Assembly (NCBI RefSeq): GCF_963422335.1
Contig: NZ_OY729424.1
Coordinates: 868,001 to 932,000 of the forward strand
From: an uncultured Roseateles sp.
GTDB taxonomy: Bacteria; Pseudomonadota; Gammaproteobacteria; Burkholderiales; Burkholderiaceae_C
Length of the DNA: 64,000 bases
Direction: 5' to 3'
Positions 35,751-44,269 of the stretch are shown one piece after another. A program made the translations under genes and the position numbers. The notes below the pieces were generated by a model. It was not told where the DNA came from, did no database searches, and saw only the letters and a list, made by a program, of their open reading frames with translations. Numbering within the stretch: position 1 is the stretch's first letter; each line of letters opens with the position of its first letter.

Positions 35751-36884
35751 TCAGTGGCACAGACCGGCTTCAGCTCTGGCTCCACGAGCTCGCGCGTGGC
35801 TCGGGACCCGGCGGCTGGGTGTCATGGGTGCCTGAAATCCGCCCTGCTCCAGGGCCCAGCCGTCGGTGGCGCTGCTGCCCGGATGCTGCTGCACCTGCAG
35901 CGGGCTCAGGTCCTTGGCCGCGGCGCGGGCCACCAGCTGCTCGGCCTGTTCGGCCGTCAGCGCCTGGGCGAACTGCACCCAGCGGCGCTGCACCAGCGGT
36001 GTGGCCCAGGCATCTTCCAGCGCCCAGCGCAGGGCCTGGGGCTGGCCCTGCTTGCCGGCCTGCAGCACGCGCGGCACCAGGGCCAGCACAAAGGCATTGA
36101 AATCTCGCTTCAGCGCGGCACCGGGCAGCAGGGCCTCGACGCAGCCGAGGCGCTGGCTCCAGCCCGCCGTGGCCAGCTGGCGTGTGACCAGGGCCTGCAG
36201 CGCCTGGATCGGGTTGAACAGACGCAGCCGGTTCGGCGGCAGCACCAGCATCGGCAGCGCGGCGGCCTGGGCATGGGGCAGCTCGGTGACATAGCTGCAC
36301 AGGGTGGCGATGCGGCGCCATTCGGTGACGCCCAGACCGGCGATGCGCTCGAACGGTCCGCGGCTCAGGCTCTTCACCAGGTCGCTGGCCGATTGCCAGT
36401 CATGGTGGTTCTTGGCCGCATTGGCGCGGCGGCTCATCATCACCAGATTGCCGGCGGCATAGGCCGCATCGTCGCGCACCCGATCCACCGAGCGCAGGCT
36501 GTCGTCCGCAGCGGCCTGGTCCAGCGCGACCCGGGTGACGGGGCAGAACTCGACATCGATCTGCTGCAGGTAGTTGGGTGTGATCTGCACTTCTTCGAAC
36601 GAGCGGCCGCGCGACCAGGCATGGGTGCGCAGCTTCAGCCACAGCCGCACATGGCGGCCGGCCTTCAGCGTGCGCCGGCCAAATGTCGCCTGGCCCGACT
36701 GCCAGCCCTGGCGCAGCGGAGAAGCGGCGAACAGATGCTCGACCGGCGGCGTGACGCCGTGGTGGGCATGGTCCCAGCCGAGCTCGAAGCCGAGGCTGGT
36801 GTTGGCCGGCGGGCAGTCCATTTCAAGCGAGATTTGCGCGCTGTTGGTCGGCTGGGCGCTGCGTGCTGCGATCATCTGTGCCAT
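35751..36884 (-). CDS. Conserved hypothetical protein with HNH-like motif
   Basis: A 377-residue protein I cannot name. Residues about 113-160 show an HNH-like pattern seen in some phage endonuclease-like proteins: FCPVTR (one Cys-Pro), SVDRV (132-136) in place of the usual His-containing strand, then YAAGNLVMMSRRANAAK. The typical catalytic histidine is not obvious, so nuclease activity is unproven. The flanks are mostly helical. AGGAGAAG lies just before the ATG. It is divergent from a WYL regulator with an 8-base-arm palindrome between, so the two are probably one regulatory unit. Confidence 0.55.
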   Translation of the reverse strand: MAQMIAARSAQPTNSAQISLEMDCPPANTSLGFELGWDHAHHGVTPPVEHLFAASPLRQGWQSGQATFGRRTLKAGRHVRLWLKLRTHAWSRGRSFEEVQITPNYLQQIDVEFCPVTRVALDQAAADDSLRSVDRVRDDAAYAAGNLVMMSRRANAAKNHHDWQSASDLVKSLSRGPFERIAGLGVTEWRRIATLCSYVTELPHAQAAALPMLVLPPNRLRLFNPIQALQALVTRQLATAGWSQRLGCVEALLPGAALKRDFNAFVLALVPRVLQAGKQGQPQALRWALEDAWATPLVQRRWVQFAQALTAEQAEQLVARAAAKDLSPLQVQQHPGSSATDGWALEQGGFQAPMTPSRRVPSHARARGARAEAGLCH

Positions 36885-36945
36885 GGTGCTTCTCCTGAGG
36901 GGAGGCCGAAAACCGTTCGACCCTGTGGCACAGTTTGGCTGGCAG

Positions 36946-36966
36946 CTGGCTCATGGCGTGAGCCAG
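36946..36966. promoter_or_regulatory. Predicted WYL-regulator operator
   Basis: CTGGCTCA (36946-36953) and TGAGCCAG (36959-36966) are perfect inverted arms around TGGCG. The site lies 30 bases before the WYL gene and 62 bases from the divergent HNH-like gene. Binding by the neighbouring WYL protein is inferred. Confidence 0.55.
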
Positions 36967-36996
36967 TGAAATCTTGATTGAAATAGTTGGAGGACC

Positions 36997-37977
36997 ATGG
37001 ACCGCACCGAACGCTTCTACAAGATCGAGCTGCTGATACGCAGCCGGGAGTGCGTCAGCTTTGCCGAGTTGCTGGAGGCGCTGGAGGTGTCGCCGGCGAC
37101 CTTGAAGCGCGATCTGCAATACCTGCGCGAGCGCATGGACGCGCCGATCGAGTACGACGCGATGGCCAACGGCTACCGCTTCGGCCAGGCCTGGCGCGGT
37201 GCCCAGCACGAGCTGCCGGGCGTGTGGTTCAGCGAAAAGGAGCTGCACGCGCTGCTGACGATGCACCAGCTGCTGTCCGGCCTCGACGAAGACGGCATCC
37301 TGACCCGCCACCTGCAGCCGATGTTCGACAAGCTGACCGGCATGCTGGGTGCCGATGAGCAGGAGGCCAAGGAGCTGATGAAGCGGGTCAAGCTGATCAG
37401 CACCGCGCGGCGGCGCGTGCCCTCGGCCAGCTTCGAGACGGTGGGCAGCGCGCTGGTCAAGCGCCAGCGCTTAAGGCTGCGCTACCGCAAGCGCACCAGT
37501 GACAGCGGCCGCCAGGTCAGCGAGCGCACCGTCTCACCGCTGCGCCTGGTCCACTACCGCAACACCTGGTATCTGGATGCCTGGTGCCATGCCAGCGAGG
37601 GCCTGCGCCGCTTTGCCCTGGATGCGATGGAGGCCGCCGAGCCGCTGGACGAGAAGGCCAAGGCGGTCAGCGCCAAGCAGCTGGAGGCCGAACTGGACCA
37701 GGGCTACGGCATTTTTGCCGGTGCCAGCACCCAGCGGGCCCTGCTGGTGTTCAGCGCCGAAACGGCGCAATGGGTGGCGCAGGAGGAGTGGCACCCGGCC
37801 CAGACCAGCGAGTGGCTGGCCGATGGCCGCTGGCAGCTCAGCGTGCCCTACGTCGATGCGACCGAGCTGCTGATGGACCTGCTGCGCCATGCCGGCCATG
37901 TGCAGGTGCTGGCGCCGGCGGCGCTGAAGAATGCCTATGCGCAGCGGCTGAGGGCCGCGGTGGAACAGCTGACTTAG
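36997..37977 (+). CDS. WYL-domain transcription regulator
   Basis: A 326-residue regulator: N-terminal winged helix (FYKIELLIRSRECVSFAELLEALEVSPATLKRDLQYL), a WYL domain at about 145-215 (RLRLRYRKRTSDSGRQ, then SPLRLVHYRNTWYLDAWC, which carries the conserved W-Y-L), and a C-terminal WCX-like part. TTGGAGG precedes the ATG. Such proteins often repress phage-defence or DNA-damage genes. Divergent from the HNH-like gene; convergent with the adenosyltransferase gene 7 bases away. Confidence 0.9.
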   Translation: MDRTERFYKIELLIRSRECVSFAELLEALEVSPATLKRDLQYLRERMDAPIEYDAMANGYRFGQAWRGAQHELPGVWFSEKELHALLTMHQLLSGLDEDGILTRHLQPMFDKLTGMLGADEQEAKELMKRVKLISTARRRVPSASFETVGSALVKRQRLRLRYRKRTSDSGRQVSERTVSPLRLVHYRNTWYLDAWCHASEGLRRFALDAMEAAEPLDEKAKAVSAKQLEAELDQGYGIFAGASTQRALLVFSAETAQWVAQEEWHPAQTSEWLADGRWQLSVPYVDATELLMDLLRHAGHVQVLAPAALKNAYAQRLRAAVEQLT

Positions 37978-37984
37978 CTCGGTA

Positions 37985-38569
37985 TCAGTTTTCGGCGGCG
38001 TCCTGGCGCTTCAGCCGCTCGGAGTGCCAGTACACATCGTCCCCGCCCAGGCCGTCCAGATTGGCCCGGTTCAGCACCCGCGCCAGCACGAACAGCAGAT
38101 CGCTGAGCCGGTTCAGGTAGTGGCGCAGCGCGTCATTGATGGGCTCGCTGGCATTCAGCGTGACGACCGCCCGCTCGGCGCGGCGGGCGACGGTGCGGCA
38201 GACGTGGGCAATGGCCGCGCTGCGCGTGCCGGCCGGCAGGATGAATTCCTTCAGCCTCGGCAGGTTCGCGTTGAAGTGAGCGAGGGCTTCGTCCAGGCGC
38301 AGCACGGCATCGAGCTTCAGCAACTCGTAGCCGGGCATGCACAGCTCGCCGCCGAGATTGAACAGCTCGTGCTGGATGGTGATCAGCAACTCGCGCACCT
38401 CGTCGGGCAGCGGCTCGGCCAGCAACACGCCGATATTGGAGTTCAGCTCGTCCACATCGCCCATCGCCATCACGCGCAGATGGTTCTTGGGCACGCGGGT
38501 GTTGTCACCGAGGCCGGTGGTGCCATCGTCGCCGGTGCGGGTGGCGATTTGTGAGAGTCGGTTGGCCAT
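37985..38569 (-). CDS. ATP:cob(I)alamin adenosyltransferase, PduO type
   Basis: A 194-residue enzyme that adenosylates cob(I)alamin to make coenzyme B12. The ATP-binding N-terminus TRTGDDGTTGLGDNTRVPK and the later motif RRAERAVVTL plus NRLSDLLFVLARVLN are typical of PduO-type proteins. Start at 38569 fits family length. No other cobalamin gene is near. A MITE-like element sits directly before its start codon and separates it from the FadL-type gene. Confidence 0.93.
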   Translation of the reverse strand: MANRLSQIATRTGDDGTTGLGDNTRVPKNHLRVMAMGDVDELNSNIGVLLAEPLPDEVRELLITIQHELFNLGGELCMPGYELLKLDAVLRLDEALAHFNANLPRLKEFILPAGTRSAAIAHVCRTVARRAERAVVTLNASEPINDALRHYLNRLSDLLFVLARVLNRANLDGLGGDDVYWHSERLKRQDAAEN

Positions 38570-38574
38570 GTCAG

Positions 38575-38646
38575 TGCCCGCCCGGCCGCCCGAAGGGCGC
38601 TGAGCGCCCCCTTGGGGGGCAGTGAACGAAGTGAACGTGGGGGCTT
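38575..38646. mobile_element. MITE-like palindromic element with 10-bp flanking duplication
   Basis: A 72-base GC-rich element with internal stems: CCCGAAGGGCGCTGAGCGCC region, GCCCCC/GGGGGC around TT, and GTGAAC-GAA-GTGAAC. It is flanked by the exact 10-base direct repeat GCCATGTCAG at 38565-38574 and 38647-38656, resembling a target-site duplication. I recall similar sequences as multi-copy intergenic repeats in Burkholderiales; copy number here cannot be checked. Confidence 0.6.
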
Positions 38647-38652
38647 GCCATG

Positions 38653-40152
38653 TCAGAAGCTTCGGTTGTACTGGATGCCCAGCAGAGTCGAGCTGAGTTC
38701 GTAGCGGCCGCGCAAGGTGGCGCAGCTGGAGGTGTTGCCGGCGGCATTGCAGACCTGCGAGCCGACGGCGTTGGTGAGTCCGCCGTTGTCGAAGCTGTCC
38801 ACCTGGCCGCGCGCCACATGGATGTAGCTGAGCGCCAGATCGACCGAGCTCTTGGCGTCGAGCTTCCAGTTCAGGCCGGTCGAGATCCAGCTGCGGTCGC
38901 CATCGGGAATGGACGGTGTGCGGTTGGCCTGGCTCACCGGCGATTGGTCGAACGCCAGGCCGCCGCGCAGCTTCAGGCTGTCGCTCCACTGGTAGCTGAG
39001 GCCGAAGGCGGCGCGCACCGTGTTGATCCATTTCTGCGGCGTCACCGAGTCTGGCAGTGCATTGTCGAAGTCGATGCGCAGCTCGCTGAAGCGCGAGTGC
39101 CGGGTCAGGGTCACGTCGGCCATCACGGCCAGCTTCTGCTGCTGCTTGAAGACCGAGAAGGACAGCGACTCGGGCGTGTCGACGCGCAGGCGGGTGCCGC
39201 TGTCGGTGTAGAGGCCCACCAGGCGCTGCTGCACCTGCGTGCCGGCGCCAGGGAGCGCGCCATTCAGCAGCGCCGCCAGATTGGCCGCCGGGGTCTGCAC
39301 CTGCCAGCGGGCGTCGCCGGTGAGCTGGTGCTTGATCCTGGAGCGGTAGGCCACACCGAAGCGGGTGTCTTCGTCGTGGTGGTACATCAGGCCCAGATTG
39401 AAGCCGAGGCCCCAGTCCTTGCCGTCGATGTCGACCCGGCCGGAGTACAGCGGATTGCCCGAGACCTGCTTGATCAGGCCGCCCAGCTTGTTGATCACGG
39501 CCGCGCGCACCACGTCCACCGGCACGCCGGGCTGCGCATTGGCGGCCACCTGCGACTCGACCAGCAGGTTGAGTGCGCCCGAGCCGAAGTCGGCCGCCTT
39601 GGCCAGCTTGCCGTCAATCATTTGCGCGGTCATGCCGGCGCCCAGGCTGAGCCTGTCGTTCAGCTTGAAGGCGATCGACGGGTTCAGCGCGATCGTCTTC
39701 AGCTCGGTGCCTATGGTGTTGTAGCGGCCGCTCCAGTCGGACTCGTACTCGCTCTTCGAACCAAAGGGCACGAACATCGCAAAGCCCAGGCTCATGCGAT
39801 CGGACAGCTGGTGGGTCAGGTAGGCATGGGGCACCGCAGCGTTGTGCACGAACTTGCCGCCATTGCCGCCGCCGGTGGGCAGGCCGAACAGGGTCACGCT
39901 GCCCTGGTCCTGGAACCGGCCGCTGGGCAGCACCAGGTTCAGCACGCCGGAGGCCTGGGTGCCCTTGAGCTGGGTCATGCCGGCCGGGTTGTAGAACAGC
40001 ACCGATGCATCGGCGGCCTCGGCCGAGTTGGCATTGGCCGTGCCCTGGGCCGAGGCCGACTGCGAGCCGAAGTGGTAGCCCGAGGCCATCGCAGCGGGCG
40101 CGCACAAGCCGCCCAACAATGCCGCGCCCAGTGCCGAGAGTGCGAATCGCAT
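38653..40152 (-). CDS. FadL-family outer-membrane transporter
   Basis: A 499-residue outer-membrane barrel for hydrophobic compounds such as long-chain fatty acids. Signal peptide ends AAMASG; mature start SGYHFGSQSASAQGTANAN and the NPAG motif (FYNPAGMTQL) are hallmarks of FadL. It ends in an aromatic residue (YNRSF), as outer-membrane barrels do. Divergent from the acylase lipoprotein gene, 139 bases away. Downstream lies a MITE-like element and then the adenosyltransferase gene. Confidence 0.9.
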   Translation of the reverse strand: MRFALSALGAALLGGLCAPAAMASGYHFGSQSASAQGTANANSAEAADASVLFYNPAGMTQLKGTQASGVLNLVLPSGRFQDQGSVTLFGLPTGGGNGGKFVHNAAVPHAYLTHQLSDRMSLGFAMFVPFGSKSEYESDWSGRYNTIGTELKTIALNPSIAFKLNDRLSLGAGMTAQMIDGKLAKAADFGSGALNLLVESQVAANAQPGVPVDVVRAAVINKLGGLIKQVSGNPLYSGRVDIDGKDWGLGFNLGLMYHHDEDTRFGVAYRSRIKHQLTGDARWQVQTPAANLAALLNGALPGAGTQVQQRLVGLYTDSGTRLRVDTPESLSFSVFKQQQKLAVMADVTLTRHSRFSELRIDFDNALPDSVTPQKWINTVRAAFGLSYQWSDSLKLRGGLAFDQSPVSQANRTPSIPDGDRSWISTGLNWKLDAKSSVDLALSYIHVARGQVDSFDNGGLTNAVGSQVCNAAGNTSSCATLRGRYELSSTLLGIQYNRSF

Positions 40153-40244
40153 ACTTGTCTCCTGTGTCTTGAGGGTCGCCCATGCTGGCGGCGTTCCAGT
40201 GTTTGATGATAGCCTGCGACACAGCGATTGCCCTCGCCATAGCT

Positions 40245-40269
40245 CGGTTCGTGAGCGCTCAGCGAACCG
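40245..40269. repeat. Nested inverted repeat before the acylase gene
   Basis: CGGTTCG (40245-40251) and CGAACCG (40263-40269) enclose the ten-base palindrome TGAGCGCTCA (40252-40261). It ends 22 bases before the acylase start codon. It may be an operator for a dimeric regulator or a hairpin in the 5' leader; neither is established. Confidence 0.4.
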
Positions 40270-40291
40270 GCCCAAAATCAAGGAGACCGTG

Positions 40292-42769
40292 ATGCCCAAG
40301 CCTGTCATAACCTCACAATCCAGCGCCTGGTCGCTGGCGACGCTGATGGCCAGCACCCTGCTGCTGAGTGCCTGCGGGGGATCCGGCGATACCGACCCGA
40401 CCAAGCCGGTGACGCCCGATGCGCCGGCCTTTTCGGCCGAGATTCGCTACACCAGCTATGGCGTGCCCCATGTCAAGGCGGACGACTTCAAAGGCGCCGG
40501 CTACGGCTACGGTTACGCCTTTGCCAACGACCACATCTGCCTGTTCGCCCAGGAGCTGGTGACGATGCGCGGCGAGCGCTCGCGCTACTTCGGAGATGTC
40601 GATGCCGCGGGCAAACCCATCACCTACCTCGGCCAGTTCGGCGATTTCACACCCAATCTGGCCTCCGACTTCTTCTACAAGACGCTGATGACGCCGGCGC
40701 TGGCGCAGAACATGAAGGCCGGTGCCGGTGCCGACATCCGCGCGATGGTGAGCGGCTTCGTGGCCGGCTACAACCGCTATCTGCGCGACAAGGGTCCCAA
40801 CGGCCTGCCCAGCGAGTGCAAGGATGCCGCCTGGGTGCGACCGATGACCGAGGATGATGCCTACTTCCGCTTCAATCAGGCGGCGATGGCGGGCAGCTCG
40901 ATGCAGTTCATCGCCGCGATCGGCGGCGCCCAACCACCTCAGGCACTGCTGGCCAGTGCGGCTGTGCCGCCGACCGCGCGGGCGCTGCGCCAAAAGTCCA
41001 CCCAGCTGGCGGTGCTCAACACGCCGCTGGTACAGGGAACGCAATGGCTGCATGAGCATGTGATCGGCTCCAACGGCTACGGCCTGGGCAAGGGCGTGAC
41101 GCAGAGCGGCGCCGGCATCGTGCTGGGCAACCCCCACTTTCCTTGGTGGGGGGCCTTGCGTCTGCATCAGCTGCACCTGACGGTGGGCAACAAGTACGAC
41201 GTGATGGGCGCCACCCTGCTGGGCGCAGTGGTGCCCTTGATCGGCTTCAACAAGGATGTGGCGTGGACGCACACCTTTTCGACCGACAACCGTTTCACGC
41301 TGTTCCAGCTCAAGCTCGACCCGGCCGATGCGACGCGCTATGTGGTCGATGGCAGTTCGAAGGCGATGACGCGAACACCGCTCAGCGTACAGGCGCTGCA
41401 GCCCGATGGCAGCCTCAAGACCATAGAGCGCACCCTGTATGGCACCGACTTCGGCCCGGTGCTCAGCGACGGCGCCACCTTTGCCTGGAGCAAGGGTGCG
41501 GCTTTTGCGATCCGCGATGCCAACTACAGCAACTACAAGCTGCTCGATCAGGCCTTGCTGAACGGCATGTCCAGCAGTGCCGAAACCCTGCGCGAGTCGC
41601 TCGCCACCTACAACGCCATGCCCTGGGTCAACACCATGGCAGCCGACCGCAAGGGCCGCACCCTGTATGCCAACTACTCGGTGGCCGCGAATGTCAGCGA
41701 TGCGCAGCTCGGCGCCTGTGTGAACAGCCCCACCGGCCAGTTCCTGCTGGCCACGCGCGGCCTGGTGCTGATGGATGGCAGCAAGGCCAGCTGCAACTGG
41801 AACGGCGCGATTGCCTCGGCGCAACGCCCCTATGTGCTGAGCGACGACTACATCGTCAACGCCAACGACAGCCACTGGCTGCCCAACGACAAGACCCGCC
41901 TGACCGGCTTCCCGAAGATCATTGCCACCGGTCCGGACAGCGAGGGCATGCCGCAGGGCGAGCGCACCCGCAACGGCATCGCCCAGGTGCTGGACCGCAT
42001 GAAGGGCAGCGATGGCCTGCCCGGCACCGGTTTCACGGTGGCCAATCTGCAGCAGGTCTATCAGAAGGCGCGCTTCTTCAAGCCCGAGATGTGGCTGGAC
42101 GAGTTCGTCGCCGCCACCTGCGTCGGCGGCGCGCCCAGTGCCAAGGGCAGCAATGGCGTGGTCACCGACCTGACCAAGGCCTGCGGCGTGCTGAGCATCT
42201 GGAAGAAGACCGAGGGCCTGGTCGATCCCGGCTCGCTGCTGTTCCGCAAGCTCTACGAGCTGACCGGCGAGTTGAAGGAGGCGGGCTATTGGCGCGTGCC
42301 CTTCAATCCGGCTGATCCGGTCTACACGCCGCGTGGCTTCAACCCGGCCAACACCAAGGCAGCCACCCTGCTGGCCGACACCGTGCAGTGGTTTGCCGAC
42401 CAGAAGATGCCGCTGGAGGAAGTCAACGCACGTCGCCAGGTGCTGGTGCGCGACAGTGCACCGATCCCGATTCCCGGCGGACGCTATACCTTCAACAACG
42501 GGCGCGGCAATCTGTCGGGCGGCCTGTACGGTGACCCTTTCTATGGCAACAGCTATATGCAGTTCGTCACCTTCGATGCCAACGGGCCGGTGGCCGAGGG
42601 CATGCTGACCTATTCGCAGTCCAGCCACATCCTGTCGCCCAACTTCGCGGACCAGACCCGGCTCTATTCGGATATCTATCTGAAAGGCAGCCATTGGGCC
42701 AAGCTGCCCTTCAGCGAGGCCGAGATCAAGGCCGATCCGGCCTACCGGAGCATTCTGATCAGCGAGTAA
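40292..42769 (+). CDS. Penicillin-acylase family amidohydrolase, lipoprotein
   Basis: An 825-residue Ntn-hydrolase made as a proenzyme that cuts itself into alpha and beta chains. Lipobox LSACGG with Cys28 suggests membrane anchoring. The beta chain would start at Ser260 in HVIGSNGYGLGKG, where free serine acts as nucleophile. The alpha part has the expected AFANDHICLFAQELV and the beta part GNPHFPWWG. Homologues hydrolyse acyl amides, including AHL signals, aculeacin or penicillin; the substrate here is unknown. AGGAG precedes the ATG. Confidence 0.88.
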   Translation: MPKPVITSQSSAWSLATLMASTLLLSACGGSGDTDPTKPVTPDAPAFSAEIRYTSYGVPHVKADDFKGAGYGYGYAFANDHICLFAQELVTMRGERSRYFGDVDAAGKPITYLGQFGDFTPNLASDFFYKTLMTPALAQNMKAGAGADIRAMVSGFVAGYNRYLRDKGPNGLPSECKDAAWVRPMTEDDAYFRFNQAAMAGSSMQFIAAIGGAQPPQALLASAAVPPTARALRQKSTQLAVLNTPLVQGTQWLHEHVIGSNGYGLGKGVTQSGAGIVLGNPHFPWWGALRLHQLHLTVGNKYDVMGATLLGAVVPLIGFNKDVAWTHTFSTDNRFTLFQLKLDPADATRYVVDGSSKAMTRTPLSVQALQPDGSLKTIERTLYGTDFGPVLSDGATFAWSKGAAFAIRDANYSNYKLLDQALLNGMSSSAETLRESLATYNAMPWVNTMAADRKGRTLYANYSVAANVSDAQLGACVNSPTGQFLLATRGLVLMDGSKASCNWNGAIASAQRPYVLSDDYIVNANDSHWLPNDKTRLTGFPKIIATGPDSEGMPQGERTRNGIAQVLDRMKGSDGLPGTGFTVANLQQVYQKARFFKPEMWLDEFVAATCVGGAPSAKGSNGVVTDLTKACGVLSIWKKTEGLVDPGSLLFRKLYELTGELKEAGYWRVPFNPADPVYTPRGFNPANTKAATLLADTVQWFADQKMPLEEVNARRQVLVRDSAPIPIPGGRYTFNNGRGNLSGGLYGDPFYGNSYMQFVTFDANGPVAEGMLTYSQSSHILSPNFADQTRLYSDIYLKGSHWAKLPFSEAEIKADPAYRSILISE

Positions 42770-42781
42770 GCTGTGGGGTAT

Positions 42782-42799
42782 GCGGGGCCGCGGCCCCGC
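42782..42799. terminator. GC-rich hairpin after acylase
   Basis: GCGGGGCC-GC-GGCCCCGC is a perfect 18-base inverted repeat 13 bases after the acylase stop codon. There is no T-run, so it may stabilise the 3' end of the transcript or act as a factor-dependent pause site. Confidence 0.35.
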
Positions 42800-42847
42800 G
42801 CCCACTTACCGCTGACGCATCCGCCCCCGGGATGCCAGGAGCTCTGC

Positions 42848-44257
42848 ATGAACGCCCCCCACGACCTGCCCCAAACCCAGCGTCTGATCCCTGCCGAGAT
42901 GCTGTCGGCCCTGAAGCAACGCTTCGGCGAGCGCTGCTCGACCGCGCTGGCGGTGCGCCAGCAGCACGGGCGGGACGAGTCGCCGCTGGATGCACCGCCG
43001 CCCGAGGCCGTGGTGTTCGCCGAGAGCAACGAGGACGTCGCCTTCGTGCTGAAGTTGGCGCATGCTCATGCGGTGCCGGTGATTCCCTATGGCGTGGGCT
43101 CCTCGCTGGAAGGTCATTTGCTGGCGGTGCAGGGCGGCATCAGCCTTGATGTGTCACGGATGAACAAGATCCTGCGCATCAATGCCGAGGATCTGACCGT
43201 CACCGTGCAGGCCGGCGTGACGCGCAACCAGCTGAACAACGAGATCCGCCACAGCGGCCTGTTCTTCCCTATCGACCCCGGCGCCGATGCCTCGCTGGGC
43301 GGCATGGCGGCCACGCGTGCCAGCGGCACGAATGCGGTGCGCTACGGCACGATGCGTGAGAACGTGCTGGGGCTGACGGTGGTCACCGCCGCCGGCGATG
43401 TGATTCAGACCGGTACGCGGGCGCGCAAGTCCAGCGCCGGTTATGACCTGACCCGGCTGTTCGTCGGCAGCGAGGGCACCCTGGGCGTGATGACCGAGGT
43501 CAGCCTGCGTATCTACCCGCTGCCCGAGGCGGTATCGGCGGCGGTGTGCTTTTTCCCGACCATTGACGCAGCGGTGCAGACGACGATACAGATCATCCAG
43601 ATGGGCGTGCCGATCGCCCGCTGCGAGTTGCTGGACCCCCACGCCGTGCGCGCCGTCAACAAGCACGACAAGCTGACCCTGCGCGAGGCGCCCATGCTGC
43701 TGATGGAGTTTCACGGCAGCCCGGCGGGTGTGGCGGAGCAGGCCCAGACGGTGCAGGAGATTGCCCGCGAGTTCGGCGGCGAAGACTTCGAATGGGCGAC
43801 CACGCCCGAGGCCCGCACCAAGCTGTGGACGGCCCGCCACCATGCCTATCTGTCGGCGCTGCAGACCAAGCCCGGTTGCCGCTGCGTGACCACAGACACC
43901 TGCGTGCCGATCTCTCGCCTGGCCGAGAGCATCAACGAATCGGTGGCCGAGGTCGAGGCAGCGGGCCTGCCCTATTTCATCGTCGGCCATGTCGGCGACG
44001 GCAATTTCCACCTGGGCTATCTGATCGACCCGGACATCCCCGAGGAGCGCGACATCGCCGAGCGCCTGAGCCACCAGATGGTGCAGCGGGCGCTGCGGCT
44101 GGAGGGCACCTGCACCGGCGAGCACGGCATAGGCCTGCACAAGATGGGCTTCCTGGTCGAGGAGGCCGGGGCCGGCGCGGTGGCGCTGATGCGTCAGCTC
44201 AAGAGCGCGCTGGACCCGCAGAACATCATGAACCCGGGCAAGATCTTCAGCGCCTGA
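42848..44257 (+). CDS. FAD-linked D-lactate/glycolate-type dehydrogenase
   Basis: A 469-residue FAD enzyme of the GlcD/DLD type. FAD-binding segment: VPVIPYGVGSSLEGHLL, then FFPIDPGADASLGGMAATRASG and GYDLTRLFVGSEGTLG. The C-terminal part has GHVGDGNFHLGYL and the signature EGTCTGEHGIGLHKMGFL. It oxidises a 2-hydroxy acid and passes electrons to the respiratory chain, most likely D-lactate by similarity. The ATG at 42848 begins the family N-terminus; AGGAG is just upstream. No partner subunits (GlcE/GlcF) are adjacent. Confidence 0.9.
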   Translation: MNAPHDLPQTQRLIPAEMLSALKQRFGERCSTALAVRQQHGRDESPLDAPPPEAVVFAESNEDVAFVLKLAHAHAVPVIPYGVGSSLEGHLLAVQGGISLDVSRMNKILRINAEDLTVTVQAGVTRNQLNNEIRHSGLFFPIDPGADASLGGMAATRASGTNAVRYGTMRENVLGLTVVTAAGDVIQTGTRARKSSAGYDLTRLFVGSEGTLGVMTEVSLRIYPLPEAVSAAVCFFPTIDAAVQTTIQIIQMGVPIARCELLDPHAVRAVNKHDKLTLREAPMLLMEFHGSPAGVAEQAQTVQEIAREFGGEDFEWATTPEARTKLWTARHHAYLSALQTKPGCRCVTTDTCVPISRLAESINESVAEVEAAGLPYFIVGHVGDGNFHLGYLIDPDIPEERDIAERLSHQMVQRALRLEGTCTGEHGIGLHKMGFLVEEAGAGAVALMRQLKSALDPQNIMNPGKIFSA

Positions 44258-44269
44258 GCGCGGCAAGCC

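Noticed and set aside
40313..42805. 830-codon minus-strand frame opposite the acylase gene
   Set aside because: Shadow frame: low-complexity composition, no domain, and the plus strand encodes a full penicillin-acylase protein.
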